DNA of 45,445 nt from Ruminococcus sp. (GTDB lineage Bacteria; Bacillota; Clostridia; Oscillospirales; Ruminococcaceae): the NCBI GenBank assembly GCA_018376535.1, contig JAHABC010000016.1:1-45445 (forward strand), in the 5' to 3' direction. Both the position numbers and the translations under genes were made by a program. Positions 15,614-24,283 of the stretch are shown here, piece after piece. How positions within the stretch are numbered: the stretch's first letter is position 1; each line of letters begins with the position of its first letter. The notes under the pieces were generated by a model. That model saw only the letters and a list, made by a program, of their open reading frames with translations, was not told the origin of the DNA and did not search any database.

Positions 15614-16831
15614 ATGATTAATTTTAAAAAAACTATTCCAATTATAATATCTTTTATGTTTTTAGGAACTTCTTGTAATAATAACATTCAAGATAGCACA
15701 TCTACAGTGAGTACCGTTTCAACTTTAGATGAAACTTATATAACAGAAAGTACTTCTGTAAGCACTCAAGATACTACTACAGCAGAACCTATAAGTAAAG
15801 CTCAAGAAGTTCTTGATAGTATGTCATTAAGAGAAAAGATATATCAAATGTTTGTAGTAACTCCAGAGGCTCTTAACGATGGCGAACAGGTTCTTGAAAT
15901 AAATGATACTATAAAAAATAACTTAAAAAATCAAGCTATAGGTGGAGTTATACTATTCAGTGATAATATAGATAGTGAAAATCAAACTATTGAATTGATA
16001 TCTAACCTTCAAGAGAATTCAGACATATCGTTATTTACTTGCATAGATGAGGAAGGTGGCTACGTTGCACGTCTTGGCAACAAATTGGATACTTCTCAAT
16101 TGAAATCCATGAAGTACTACGGTGAAAATCCTAACGAAGATGATGCCTATAATATAGGTTCTACCCTAGCACAAGAGTTAAAAAAGTATGGGTTCAATGT
16201 GGATTTCGCACCCGTTTCCGATGTAGATTTAAGTACATCTAATAATGCACTACACGAACTAAATAGATGTTTCAGTGATGACCCTAACATAGTGGCTCTA
16301 ATGGTGGAAAACGTAGTAAAGGGTCTACAAGATAACGGAGTATCTGCTACTTTAAAGCATTTTCCAGGGCTAGGAAGTTCTAGTGGTGATACTCATGAGG
16401 GTTCTGTATTTCTAACCAGAACCAAACAAGAGTTTGAAACTCAAGACTTTATTCCAATAAAAGCGGGTATAAATGCAAATGTAGATTTTGTTATGGTAGG
16501 TCATATAATAATAGATGGACTATCTAACAATCTGCCAAGTGACTTATCTAGTGATATCGTAACTGGTTGGCTAAAAAATGAATTAAACTTCAATGGAATA
16601 GTTATAACAGACTCTCATAGCATGGAGGCTATAACTGATAACTATTCTAGTGGAGAGGCATCTGTAATGGCGATACAATCAGGAGTTGATATAGTTTTAA
16701 TGCCTGAAAACCTTGAGCAATCGGTTAATGCCATACTCAGTGCAATAGATAATGGTGAAATATCGGAAAGTCGCATTGACGAAAGCGTCTTAAAGATACT
16801 CAATCAAAAAGATAAACTTGGAATACTATAA
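15614..16831 (+). CDS. GH3 beta-N-acetylhexosaminidase-like lipoprotein (NagZ type)
   Basis: This 405-residue protein carries a lipobox (LGTSC, Cys21) and a Ser/Thr linker to about residue 60, then a single GH3 N-terminal TIM barrel as in NagZ. The signature KHFPGLGSSSGDTHEG (residues 248-263) includes the Asp259-x-His261 acid/base dyad that marks the N-acetylglucosaminidase branch. The likely nucleophile is Asp333 in IVITDSHSME. Known roles of the branch are removal of GlcNAc from muropeptides or other glycans; here it would act outside the membrane in cell-wall turnover or scavenging. There is no C-terminal second GH3 domain, consistent with NagZ. Start ATG follows AGGAG. It has no clear promoter of its own after the upstream terminator. 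Confidence 0.88.
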   Translation: MINFKKTIPIIISFMFLGTSCNNNIQDSTSTVSTVSTLDETYITESTSVSTQDTTTAEPISKAQEVLDSMSLREKIYQMFVVTPEALNDGEQVLEINDTIKNNLKNQAIGGVILFSDNIDSENQTIELISNLQENSDISLFTCIDEEGGYVARLGNKLDTSQLKSMKYYGENPNEDDAYNIGSTLAQELKKYGFNVDFAPVSDVDLSTSNNALHELNRCFSDDPNIVALMVENVVKGLQDNGVSATLKHFPGLGSSSGDTHEGSVFLTRTKQEFETQDFIPIKAGINANVDFVMVGHIIIDGLSNNLPSDLSSDIVTGWLKNELNFNGIVITDSHSMEAITDNYSSGEASVMAIQSGVDIVLMPENLEQSVNAILSAIDNGEISESRIDESVLKILNQKDKLGIL

Positions 16832-16863
16832 AAAAAACTCATCACCTAGGTGATGAGTTTATA
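16831..16863. terminator. Bidirectional terminator
   Basis: A 26-base perfect palindrome (AAACTCATCACC...GGTGATGAGTTT, centre CCTAGG) between convergent genes. On the minus strand it is followed by seven T; on the plus strand by TTTATATA. Confidence 0.88.
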
Positions 16864-16867
16864 TATA

Positions 16868-17872
16868 CTACTTAACGAAAAATCTTTGAGTTAATGTATA
16901 ACTTTCATTAGGTGATACTTCACAATAACCAGTAACATCTTTATCTAAAGAGAGGTTAGGAGCATCAATCATAGCAGTCATAGGTTCAGGGCAGAAGTAA
17001 CCGTTAAATCCTCTGTCATTCCAAACAATCCAGAACTTAAACTTTTCATCTACTTGATAGCATAGTCTTTTACCAGAGGCTTTATCTGTACAGATAACAC
17101 CATAGAACTTTTCACCATCAAGGGAATTAAATTCAGCAGTATACATATCATTAGAAATATCTTGTAATACTGGACATTGAGTACCATTTTTATAAGCCAA
17201 ATCCCAATCGGATAGAGGAAGTAACTTTTCAGTAGGTAGACATCTGTCGTTTAGTTCGCATTTAACACCAGCAGGAACGCTAATAGTAATATCTTCTTGT
17301 TTAGCACCATCTACAAATGGAGAGTTTATAGTAGTATGTGTAGCAAATGACATAGGCATCTGTTTATCGGATAGGTTTGTAAAAGTAACAGAGTAATCTA
17401 AGCCATTTGAAGATACTTTAAAAGTATACTCTGCTTTGAACTTTATTGGTAGATACTTAAAGAACTCATCACTTTCATCATAAAGGTAAGATGTTTTAAC
17501 GTATGCAGAAGTTCCATCAGTACCATGTTCCACTACAGAATGACATCTTTTGTGTAGAAATCCATGTATATGGTTATTATATGGAGCTTTCTCATTTACT
17601 GGTAGTTGATATGTAGCATCGGAAGTTTTAAGAACGCCATCGGCAAATCTATTTGGTAGGTATAGTGATGGTAAACCCCAAACCTCAGCTGATTTTGATA
17701 TATCTTCCATAGTATTATTAGGATTATATCTAAAGACTTCCACACCATCGATATCGTTATGAAGTCTTAGCACATTAGAGCCTATTGCATATCCAACAGA
17801 TGCAGTATAGCCACCAGCAGATATCTCAACGCAAGGAACTCCACAAATAGTAGTTAATTTAGTATAGTTCAC
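16868..17872 (-). CDS. Aldose 1-epimerase family protein
   Basis: This 334-residue protein has the galactose mutarotase-like beta-sandwich pattern. It shows a His-rich HNHIHGFLHKR-type segment (NNHIHGFLHKRCH near residues 96-108), which holds the first catalytic His, FATHTTINSPF near 185 for the second, and a C-terminal acidic PEPMTAMIDAP segment. Such enzymes interconvert alpha and beta anomers of hexoses before phosphorylation; the sugar is not identifiable. No signal peptide is present. The start is GTG, set by GAGGTC eight bases upstream and by the promoter at 17911-17939. It is monocistronic. Confidence 0.85.
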   Translation of the reverse strand: MNYTKLTTICGVPCVEISAGGYTASVGYAIGSNVLRLHNDIDGVEVFRYNPNNTMEDISKSAEVWGLPSLYLPNRFADGVLKTSDATYQLPVNEKAPYNNHIHGFLHKRCHSVVEHGTDGTSAYVKTSYLYDESDEFFKYLPIKFKAEYTFKVSSNGLDYSVTFTNLSDKQMPMSFATHTTINSPFVDGAKQEDITISVPAGVKCELNDRCLPTEKLLPLSDWDLAYKNGTQCPVLQDISNDMYTAEFNSLDGEKFYGVICTDKASGKRLCYQVDEKFKFWIVWNDRGFNGYFCPEPMTAMIDAPNLSLDKDVTGYCEVSPNESYTLTQRFFVK

Positions 17873-17910
17873 AAAAATGACCTCTTTCTTTGAAAAATCT
17901 AGTTACTGAT

Positions 17911-17939
17911 ATTTTATCATACTTATGAAAATTTGTCCA
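17911..17939 (-). promoter_or_regulatory. Promoter of the aldose epimerase gene
   Basis: Minus strand TGGACA, 17-base spacer, TAAAAT with extended TG. Confidence 0.7.
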
Positions 17940-17964
17940 TAGTTTTTTTAATATAGTATAGTAA

Positions 17965-18357
17965 TCAGCTAAAAAAAGAACCTACTAATATATCGTTGCA
18001 TACTAATAGTTGTACATTAGAGCCATCTTGTAGAGTGTAATTATATACTATAGCAGTTTCGCCCTTAAAAGAATGTAAATCTGGAAAACCTTTAGATACT
18101 TGTACTTTAGAATACTGTTCATAAGTTTCATTAAAGTCGCAAGGTATAGTTATATCTTTAGAGGTTTCTACAATACTATCTGTATCGATGCTTAAAGTTT
18201 CTAAATACTGAACCCTATCGGAATATGTAGACAATCTAACTATATCTTTAGTTAGATATTTATAAGTACCAAACACACAACCCAACATTACAATTATAGC
18301 ACCAAGAATAAATCCAAAAAGTTTAACATCTTTCATTCTAACGGTAGCACAAACCAC
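17965..18357 (-). CDS. Small membrane-anchored protein, DUF4830-like
   Basis: This 130-residue protein has one N-terminal membrane segment (about residues 12-32) and an extracellular domain. The order of segments, YLETLSIDTDSIVETSKDITIPCDF, then YEQYSKVQVSKGFPDLHSFKG and a beta-rich end with LLVCNDILVG, is that of the DUF4830 domain of Ruminococcaceae as I recall it. The function is unknown. The start is taken as GTG with AAGGAG eight bases upstream; an internal ATG at codon 8 has no ribosome site. The gene stands alone. Confidence 0.65.
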   Translation of the reverse strand: MVCATVRMKDVKLFGFILGAIIVMLGCVFGTYKYLTKDIVRLSTYSDRVQYLETLSIDTDSIVETSKDITIPCDFNETYEQYSKVQVSKGFPDLHSFKGETAIVYNYTLQDGSNVQLLVCNDILVGSFFS

Positions 18358-18420
18358 TTAAACCACTCCTTGATTATTAATATATAGAATATATATTCAA
18401 GAAAGTTTTATTTTAGAATA

Positions 18421-18452
18421 TAAAAACTTCCTACATAAAGTATGTAGGAAGT
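18421..18452 (-). terminator. Terminator of the small membrane protein gene (18505)
   Basis: A 12-bp perfect stem (ACTTCCTACATA with TATGTAGGAAGT), 3-base loop, then five T on the minus strand. A second inverted repeat of GGAATTCA lies between it and the gene (18468-18497), without a T tract. Confidence 0.85.
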
Positions 18453-18504
18453 ATTTCAAGGAAATAAGGAATTCATGAATAATAAAAAGTGAATTCCGTA
18501 AAAG

Positions 18505-18894
18505 CTACTTTAGAATGGTAAAACCACCGATTATAGGTAATTCTTTTGCTTGTTTGTTAAAAGCATGAACTATACCTATTATAAATAGACCAACGTTTAC
18601 AATCCAAACTATTGTAGGAATTATAAATCCAACCAACTTGCCTAAAAGAGGAATACCTCCAGTTACGGCACATAGAATTGAACTTACTACACTTAGTACA
18701 ATTCCACATATTAGATATATTAACGATTGGTTCGCATGAAACTTAGCATATGCTGAGTTTGGTGCAAATATGTATGGTATAAAAAATAGAACATATGTCA
18801 ATGCAGTTATAACCACATTAGTATTTTGCACCTCATTATAGTCAAATTCATCTGTATGGTCAGGAGTATTAAAAATTCCGTTTAAATCATTCAT
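18505..18894 (-). CDS. Small integral membrane protein (DUF4870/Tic20-like)
   Basis: This 129-residue protein has a short acidic N-terminal tail and three to four membrane segments (about 27-45, 56-80, 85-112). The segment FAPNSAYAKFHANQSLIYLI, with a KFHANQ motif between the first two helices, is the mark of the small DUF4870/Tic20-like membrane protein family. The function is unknown. ATG follows GAGGT. It is transcribed from its own promoter and ends at a strong terminator. Confidence 0.75.
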   Translation of the reverse strand: MNDLNGIFNTPDHTDEFDYNEVQNTNVVITALTYVLFFIPYIFAPNSAYAKFHANQSLIYLICGIVLSVVSSILCAVTGGIPLLGKLVGFIIPTIVWIVNVGLFIIGIVHAFNKQAKELPIIGGFTILK

Positions 18895-18948
18895 AATAAA
18901 ATACCTCTTTTCTAAAATAATCGAGATTATGTTTTACTTACTAAGTGT

Positions 18949-18977
18949 ATAATAACATAGTTATGTAAAAAAGTCAA
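18949..18977 (-). promoter_or_regulatory. Promoter of the DUF4870-like gene
   Basis: Minus strand TTGACT, 17-base spacer, TATTAT. Confidence 0.75.
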
Positions 18978-19024
18978 GATATATTTCAAAAATTATTCAA
19001 ACTGTAAACTATTCTAATGAAATT

Positions 19025-19477
19025 TTAATCTTTGTCAGAAAGTGTAGATATAATATCTATAAAGCCGTCCACATCATTAAAAGCCTTGTATACAGAGGCA
19101 AATCTAACATAAGCGACTTGGTCTATATCTTTAAGTTTCTGCATAACCATATCACCGATTTCAATTGATGATATTTGAGTACGCATATCATTTTCACAAG
19201 AATTTTCTACAAACTCTATAATTTCGTCCACCTTAGATGTGCTTATTGGACGCTTTTTAATAGCAGAAAAAATTCCTCTAGATAGTTTATTTCTATCGAA
19301 CGGTTCAAAGTTACCATCTTTCTTTTTAACCATTAGCGTAGGTCTGTCAACATATTCATAGGTAGTAAAGCGTTTGTGACAGTTAGAACATTCTCTACGA
19401 CGTTTAATGCGTTTATCATCAATATGTCTAGAGTCCACAACGGTTAAATCATCGAAACCACAAAATATACATTTCAT
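19025..19477 (-). CDS. nrdR: Transcriptional repressor of ribonucleotide reductase genes
   Basis: This 150-residue protein is NrdR. The N-terminal zinc ribbon uses Cys3, Cys6, Cys30 and Cys33 (MKCIFCG ... RRRECSNCHKRFTTYE). An ATP-cone follows (TLMVKKKDGNFEPFDRNKLSRGI) that senses ATP/dATP. Known NrdR proteins bind NrdR boxes upstream of nrd operons when dATP is high. No nrd gene is in the window. ATG follows AGGAGG. It lies 12 bases after a TIM-barrel isomerase gene and is probably cotranscribed with it. Confidence 0.96.
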   Translation of the reverse strand: MKCIFCGFDDLTVVDSRHIDDKRIKRRRECSNCHKRFTTYEYVDRPTLMVKKKDGNFEPFDRNKLSRGIFSAIKKRPISTSKVDEIIEFVENSCENDMRTQISSIEIGDMVMQKLKDIDQVAYVRFASVYKAFNDVDGFIDIISTLSDKD

Positions 19478-19489
19478 AAAAAGAACCTC

Positions 19490-20278
19490 CTAAAAAGAGT
19501 TATCTATTAAACTACAAAGATAAGAATAGTTATCTTTTAACTGTTCAACAGTATCGAAGTTATTTCTATATAGTTCAAGCATTATAGAGCCATCAAAGGA
19601 TTTTTCTTTCAACCTATTCAATAGTAGATTGATATCTAATACGCCCATACCCAAAGGAAGACAATCTTGTGTAGATGTGTGGTCGCTTATGTGAATATGT
19701 GCTATATTGTAGCCTATGGCATCAATGATATCAAAAATATTCAAATTACTTCTAATAGCCTGTTTTAAATCTATTACGAACTTAGCAGTATCTCCTAACT
19801 GTCTAACCATATTGACCATAAAAGGAATATTATTGCATTGACATCTAGCAACGTTCTCTTGAGCAACTACAACCCCGAACTTTTTACCTAATTCAGCTAA
19901 CTTAAAAAATCTATCAAAATAAAGATTTTCTTCCACTGGAACGACTGCCTTATTACCATGGAACACTAATATATTAGCACCGAATATATTCATAGCCTTA
20001 AAATACTTAGAATAATACTTTAAAGCATCTGTTACACGGCGTTCATAGTTAGTAAAGAACATCATAGGTTCAATAGGACAAGTATAAGGGTGTAAAGATA
20101 CACACTTTGTGCCATAGTAATCCATAATGGATTTCAACTCTATTAGATAAGTTTCTTCCAATTCACAATCAGAATTTACAAATATTTCTATATTTTTAAC
20201 TCCACATTTAGCCAAATCTTCAACAGAATCCTCTAATATTTGTGGATACAAACACGCAGAAGATACTCCTGCTTTCAT
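19490..20278 (-). CDS. Sugar phosphate isomerase/epimerase-like TIM-barrel protein
   Basis: This 262-residue protein belongs to the xylose isomerase-like AP endonuclease 2 fold. Likely metal ligands are in VVAQENVAR (Glu), VIDLKQAI (Asp), IAHIHISDH (His) and IMLELYRN (Glu), with CVSLHPY and LVFHGNK on earlier strands. Family members are sugar isomerases or epimerases, or endonuclease IV relatives; the substrate cannot be told. ATG follows AGAGGTGA. It precedes nrdR by 12 bases, an unusual pairing with no clear functional logic. Confidence 0.8.
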   Translation of the reverse strand: MKAGVSSACLYPQILEDSVEDLAKCGVKNIEIFVNSDCELEETYLIELKSIMDYYGTKCVSLHPYTCPIEPMMFFTNYERRVTDALKYYSKYFKAMNIFGANILVFHGNKAVVPVEENLYFDRFFKLAELGKKFGVVVAQENVARCQCNNIPFMVNMVRQLGDTAKFVIDLKQAIRSNLNIFDIIDAIGYNIAHIHISDHTSTQDCLPLGMGVLDINLLLNRLKEKSFDGSIMLELYRNNFDTVEQLKDNYSYLCSLIDNSF

Positions 20279-20310
20279 ATAAAAATCACCTCTATATACA
20301 TCATATAATA

Positions 20311-20339
20311 ATTATAACAAAAAAACACCTTGAAATCAA
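20311..20339 (-). promoter_or_regulatory. Promoter of the isomerase-nrdR operon, embedded in the secDF terminator
   Basis: Minus strand TTGATT, 17-base spacer, TATAAT. The -35 lies at the apex of the secDF terminator hairpin, and the spacer contains the hairpin's 3' arm and its T tract. Confidence 0.7.
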
Positions 20340-20348
20340 GGTGTTTTT
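20321..20348 (-). terminator. Terminator of purB-secDF
   Basis: A stem of ACACCTTGA with TCAAGGTGT, extended by A/T pairs, with a 2-base nominal loop and seven T on the minus strand. It lies 15 bases after the secDF stop codon. Confidence 0.88.
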
Positions 20349-20362
20349 CATTAAGGTTAGAC

Positions 20363-22678
20363 TTAATTAGCATTTACATTTTTAGATTTTTTATCATTCC
20401 AAGAAGTCCAAATTGGAGTGTTAAAGAACAATGAGGAGTAAGTACCTACTGTTAAACCAATCGCCAATGGAATGGAAAAACTTAGTATAGATGTAATTCC
20501 ACTAACACCACATACTACAGAAACTGTCAACATTGTAAATATTGTAGTAATAGATGTTCTTAATGAACGCTTTAAAGTTTGACTAATACTAATGTTTACT
20601 ATATCATCTAAAGAATCCTTAGGCATTAGAGTTCTGTTTTCTCTAATTCTATCATAGATTACAATAGTATCGTTTATAGAATAACCTAAAATAGTCAATA
20701 TTACTGCCATAAAGTTAGCATTTACTTCATATCCTAATAGAACGAACGCTCCAAAAGTGATAATAATATCGTGTAATAGTTTAACTATGGCACAAACACC
20801 AGCCGATAGACCACCAATCTTTTTAAATCTTAGGGCAATGTAGAGTATCAACATTAAAGATGCAAATACTACAGCTACTACACACTTTAACATGAACGAC
20901 TTACCAGATGCTGGACTAACATCATTAGAGTCTAAGATTTCTATATTATTATCTGGGAAAACTTCTTGTACAATGTTAGTAATTTCTGATTGCTTATCTG
21001 AAGTTAAACCCTCATTGGATACAAACGATATAGTAATACTATTTCTATTTTGGTCATCTCCAAAGAGTTCACCTGTTTGAACATTTACACTAGAACCAGC
21101 AACTTCTTCAACTTTAGATTTAACATCATCAGCATTTAATTCGCCAGTGTAAGCGTATGATAGCATTGTACCACCTTTAAACTCTATAGCAACCTTTGCA
21201 AAGAATGGTGCTACTGCTACAGATAGTATCATTAATACACATGATATTGTTATGAAAACTTTCTTCTTACCTAAGAAATCCCTCTTTTTAGGTTCTTTGA
21301 ACTTTTCAGTATATAAAGACTTATTCTTAAAGCAGTTAAACTTGGATAGAGAAACTATCATTAAACGAGTACATAGAACACCCATAAATAAGTTTAAGAT
21401 AACACCAGTTAATAGAGTTAAACCAAATGAATAGATAGTACTATCGGTAGTAGTTCCAAATGCAAAGAATACAAAGTTGAGCATCTTAGCAAAGAAGGTA
21501 TCTGGAACACCAAACGCACCCATTAGTATTATAGATATTATAATTTGAGTTAAGTTACCATCTAATACTGCTGAGAAGGCTCTAGCGTAACCATTTTTAA
21601 GAGCAGTATCTAAAGATTTTCCTCTAGCCAATTCTTCTTTTATACGTTCGCAAGTTATTATGTTAGCATCTACGCCCATACCAACAGATAGTATAATACC
21701 TGCTATACCTGGAATAGTCAAAGTATTACTTGGCATAAAGCTAAAATATCCTGATACTACTGCAAGTGTACCAGCAAGTTGTCCAATTAGAGCAATATCA
21801 GCCACAAAACCAGGAAGTCTGTATAGAACTATCATATAGATAGCTATTACTACAAAGGCTATAGCACAGCTTAAAATCATAGCATTTAAAGCACCAGTAC
21901 CTAGTGTAGGTGAGATTGTCTTAAAACTAGCAGTTTCCAAATTAAAAGGTAGAGCACCACTATTTATCTTATCGGCTAAACTTTTAGCTTGGTCGTAGTC
22001 AAAGTTACCTTGAATGATAGCCTTACCATCGGTAATATGTGCCGATACCGTTGCAGAACTTACGCAAGTATCGTCCATCCAAATAGATATATAACCTTTT
22101 TGAGAATATAGTTCTCCAGTAGCATCAGCGAACTTAGTAGCACCCTCATCGGAGAACTCTAAAGATACGACATAATCTCTGCCACCAGTAGACTCATTTG
22201 GAATAGTAGCAGCATAAGCATTAGTAACGTCTGTACCCTCTAGTATAACGTTATCCAAATTATACTCAGTACCCGACATAAAGCGTAACATGGCAGTTTC
22301 ACCGAGTTCTTTAACGGCACTTTCTGGGTCGAAATCTGTTTCTCCCGATTGCCATGGAAAACGCACAATAACTCTGTCGTTGTTATAATCGACATAAGTT
22401 TCACTATCGTTGATACCCAAAGATGCAAGACGTACTTTCATGGTTTCCATAACTGCGTCAAGCTGTTCGTCAGTAGCATCGACATCATCAGCAGGAGTAA
22501 ACGCTACATCAACACCACCTTGAATATCAATACCTAGTCTAATATCGTTTATGGATTTAATATATGTAGTTGGTATGTCACCGAACCAAGTTTGAAATCC
22601 AAAGTATACCGACGCACTAAAGACTGCTATCAATATAAACACGATAAAAAAGACTGGCTTTTTAATCTTTTTATTCAA
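20363..22678 (-). CDS. secDF: Protein translocase SecDF fusion
   Basis: This 771-residue membrane protein fuses SecD and SecF, the proton-driven accessory subunits of the Sec translocon. The SecD half starts with one membrane helix and the motif DIRLGIDIQGGVDV, has a large external domain (about 60-270) and a six-helix bundle with VDANIITCERI. The SecF half starts near residue 470 with IEFKGGTMLSY, then an external loop and six helices with GYSINDTIVIYDRIREN. Fusion and length agree with the B. subtilis SecDF. The start is TTG, fixed by AGGAGG seven to eight bases upstream. It lies 55 bases after purB and ends at a strong terminator. Confidence 0.96.
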   Translation of the reverse strand: MNKKIKKPVFFIVFILIAVFSASVYFGFQTWFGDIPTTYIKSINDIRLGIDIQGGVDVAFTPADDVDATDEQLDAVMETMKVRLASLGINDSETYVDYNNDRVIVRFPWQSGETDFDPESAVKELGETAMLRFMSGTEYNLDNVILEGTDVTNAYAATIPNESTGGRDYVVSLEFSDEGATKFADATGELYSQKGYISIWMDDTCVSSATVSAHITDGKAIIQGNFDYDQAKSLADKINSGALPFNLETASFKTISPTLGTGALNAMILSCAIAFVVIAIYMIVLYRLPGFVADIALIGQLAGTLAVVSGYFSFMPSNTLTIPGIAGIILSVGMGVDANIITCERIKEELARGKSLDTALKNGYARAFSAVLDGNLTQIIISIILMGAFGVPDTFFAKMLNFVFFAFGTTTDSTIYSFGLTLLTGVILNLFMGVLCTRLMIVSLSKFNCFKNKSLYTEKFKEPKKRDFLGKKKVFITISCVLMILSVAVAPFFAKVAIEFKGGTMLSYAYTGELNADDVKSKVEEVAGSSVNVQTGELFGDDQNRNSITISFVSNEGLTSDKQSEITNIVQEVFPDNNIEILDSNDVSPASGKSFMLKCVVAVVFASLMLILYIALRFKKIGGLSAGVCAIVKLLHDIIITFGAFVLLGYEVNANFMAVILTILGYSINDTIVIYDRIRENRTLMPKDSLDDIVNISISQTLKRSLRTSITTIFTMLTVSVVCGVSGITSILSFSIPLAIGLTVGTYSSLFFNTPIWTSWNDKKSKNVNAN

Positions 22679-22733
22679 ACAGAAAACCTCCTAAAAACGT
22701 AGTATAGTTATAAAATATATATTATATTAAATA

Positions 22734-24176
22734 TTATACATTAATTTCAGCCTTTTGACCCAATAAATCCTTGTTAGCATCTAATATAGGTTTAACGTGT
22801 TCTTGAACGAACTCAACTACTTGTTGAGGAGCTAAACCAGTAAAGTTTTCAGGAACTAAAATATTATCGATTTCCTCTTGAGAAATCATGAACATAGGGT
22901 CAGCAACTATTAAATCGCATAGATTATTTTTGTTACCATAAACCTTAACTTGTTCACCAGCCATCATAGAATACTTTCTAATCTGTTCATGGAGTTGTTG
23001 TCTGTTACCACCCTTTTTAACGGCGTCCATCATGATATTTTCAGTTGCCATAAATGGAAGTTCGTTCATAACTCTTTGACGGATAACCTTATCATATACA
23101 ACAAGACCATCTGTAACGTTTAGCATTATGTTTAGAATAGCATCTACACCAAGGAAAGCCTCAGCAACGGAAATTCTCTTGTTAGCAGAGTCATCAAGAG
23201 TTCTTTCAAACCATTGAGTACCACTAGTAAAAGCAGGGTTAAGACTATCCACCATTACATAACGTGCCAAAGATGTAATTCTTTCGCAACGCATAGGATT
23301 TCTTTTATAAGCCATTGCAGATGAGCCAATCTGTTCTTTTTCAAAAGGTTCTTCCATTTCCTTAAAACTTTGCAATATTCTCATATCGTTAGAGAACTTA
23401 CTACAAGATTGTGCTATTCCACATAGAGTACTTACTACTTGATAGTCTACCTTTCTTGAATAAGTTTGTCCAGATACTGGAACTACATTCTTAGGATTAA
23501 AGCCCATCTCTTCAGCAATCATTTTTTCCAACTCTTTAACCTTAGTAGTATCGCCGTTAAAAAGTTCCTTAAAAGATGCTTGTGTTCCAGTAGTACCCTT
23601 AGAACCTAATAAACATAGATTTTCAAGTCTAAAATCTAGGTCTTGTAAATCCATAAGAAGTTCGTTAGTCCAAAGAGTAGCTCTTTTACCTACAGTAGTT
23701 AGTTGTGCAGGTTGTAGATGTGTATATGCTAAACAAGGCATATCCTTATATTTCATAGCAAAGTCGGATAGTTGTGCTATAACACTAACCAATTTCTTTT
23801 TAACTAGATTTAAAGCATCACGCATTACTATAACGTCAGTATTATCGCCAACGTAACAAGATGTTGCTCCTAAATGAATTATAGCTTCTGCTTTAGGACA
23901 AGCCTTACCATAGGCATATACATGGGACATAACATCATGACGACAAGCCTTTTCACGTTCTTTAGCTACTTCATAGTTTATATTTTCGACATTAGCCTCT
24001 AATTCGTCGACTTGTTCTTGAGTTACATTCAAGCCCAACTTCATTTCTGCTCTAGCAAGAGCGACCCAAAGTCTACGCCAAGTAGTGAACTTTTTATCTG
24101 CAGAGAATATATACTGCATTTCCTTACTTGCGTACCTAGTACAGAATGGACTTTCATAGCTATTATAACTACTCAT
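22734..24176 (-). CDS. purB: Adenylosuccinate lyase
   Basis: This 480-residue enzyme of the fumarase/aspartase superfamily acts twice in purine synthesis: it splits SAICAR to AICAR and adenylosuccinate to AMP, with release of fumarate. The signature loop GSSAMAYKRNPMRCERI is present, with the catalytic Ser. The upstream LGATSCYVGDN and TYSRKVDYQV segments and YTHLQPAQLTTVGKR complete the active site. An in-frame codon at 24197 lies upstream of the ribosome site, so ATG at 24176 (AAGGAG ahead) is the start. It is the first gene of a purB-secDF unit. Confidence 0.96.
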   Translation of the reverse strand: MSSYNSYESPFCTRYASKEMQYIFSADKKFTTWRRLWVALARAEMKLGLNVTQEQVDELEANVENINYEVAKEREKACRHDVMSHVYAYGKACPKAEAIIHLGATSCYVGDNTDVIVMRDALNLVKKKLVSVIAQLSDFAMKYKDMPCLAYTHLQPAQLTTVGKRATLWTNELLMDLQDLDFRLENLCLLGSKGTTGTQASFKELFNGDTTKVKELEKMIAEEMGFNPKNVVPVSGQTYSRKVDYQVVSTLCGIAQSCSKFSNDMRILQSFKEMEEPFEKEQIGSSAMAYKRNPMRCERITSLARYVMVDSLNPAFTSGTQWFERTLDDSANKRISVAEAFLGVDAILNIMLNVTDGLVVYDKVIRQRVMNELPFMATENIMMDAVKKGGNRQQLHEQIRKYSMMAGEQVKVYGNKNNLCDLIVADPMFMISQEEIDNILVPENFTGLAPQQVVEFVQEHVKPILDANKDLLGQKAEINV

Positions 24177-24209
24177 AATAAAAATACTCCTTATCATCTT
24201 AAAAATTTT

Positions 24210-24237
24210 ACATATGTTTTTATTTTAACACATATGT
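24210..24237 (-). promoter_or_regulatory. Paired palindromes straddling the purB -10
   Basis: Two copies of the palindrome ACATATGT (24210-24217 and 24230-24237), centres 20 bases apart (about two helical turns), flank the -10 at 24222-24227. This layout fits a dimeric repressor operator. It does not match the B. subtilis PurR box. No regulator is identified. Confidence 0.4.
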
Positions 24238-24250
24238 ATTTATTTTGCAA
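24222..24250 (-). promoter_or_regulatory. purB promoter
   Basis: Minus strand TTGCAA, 17-base spacer, TAAAAT. Confidence 0.65.
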
Positions 24251-24283
24251 CAAAAATTTTAATAAATATCCATATTAGATATT

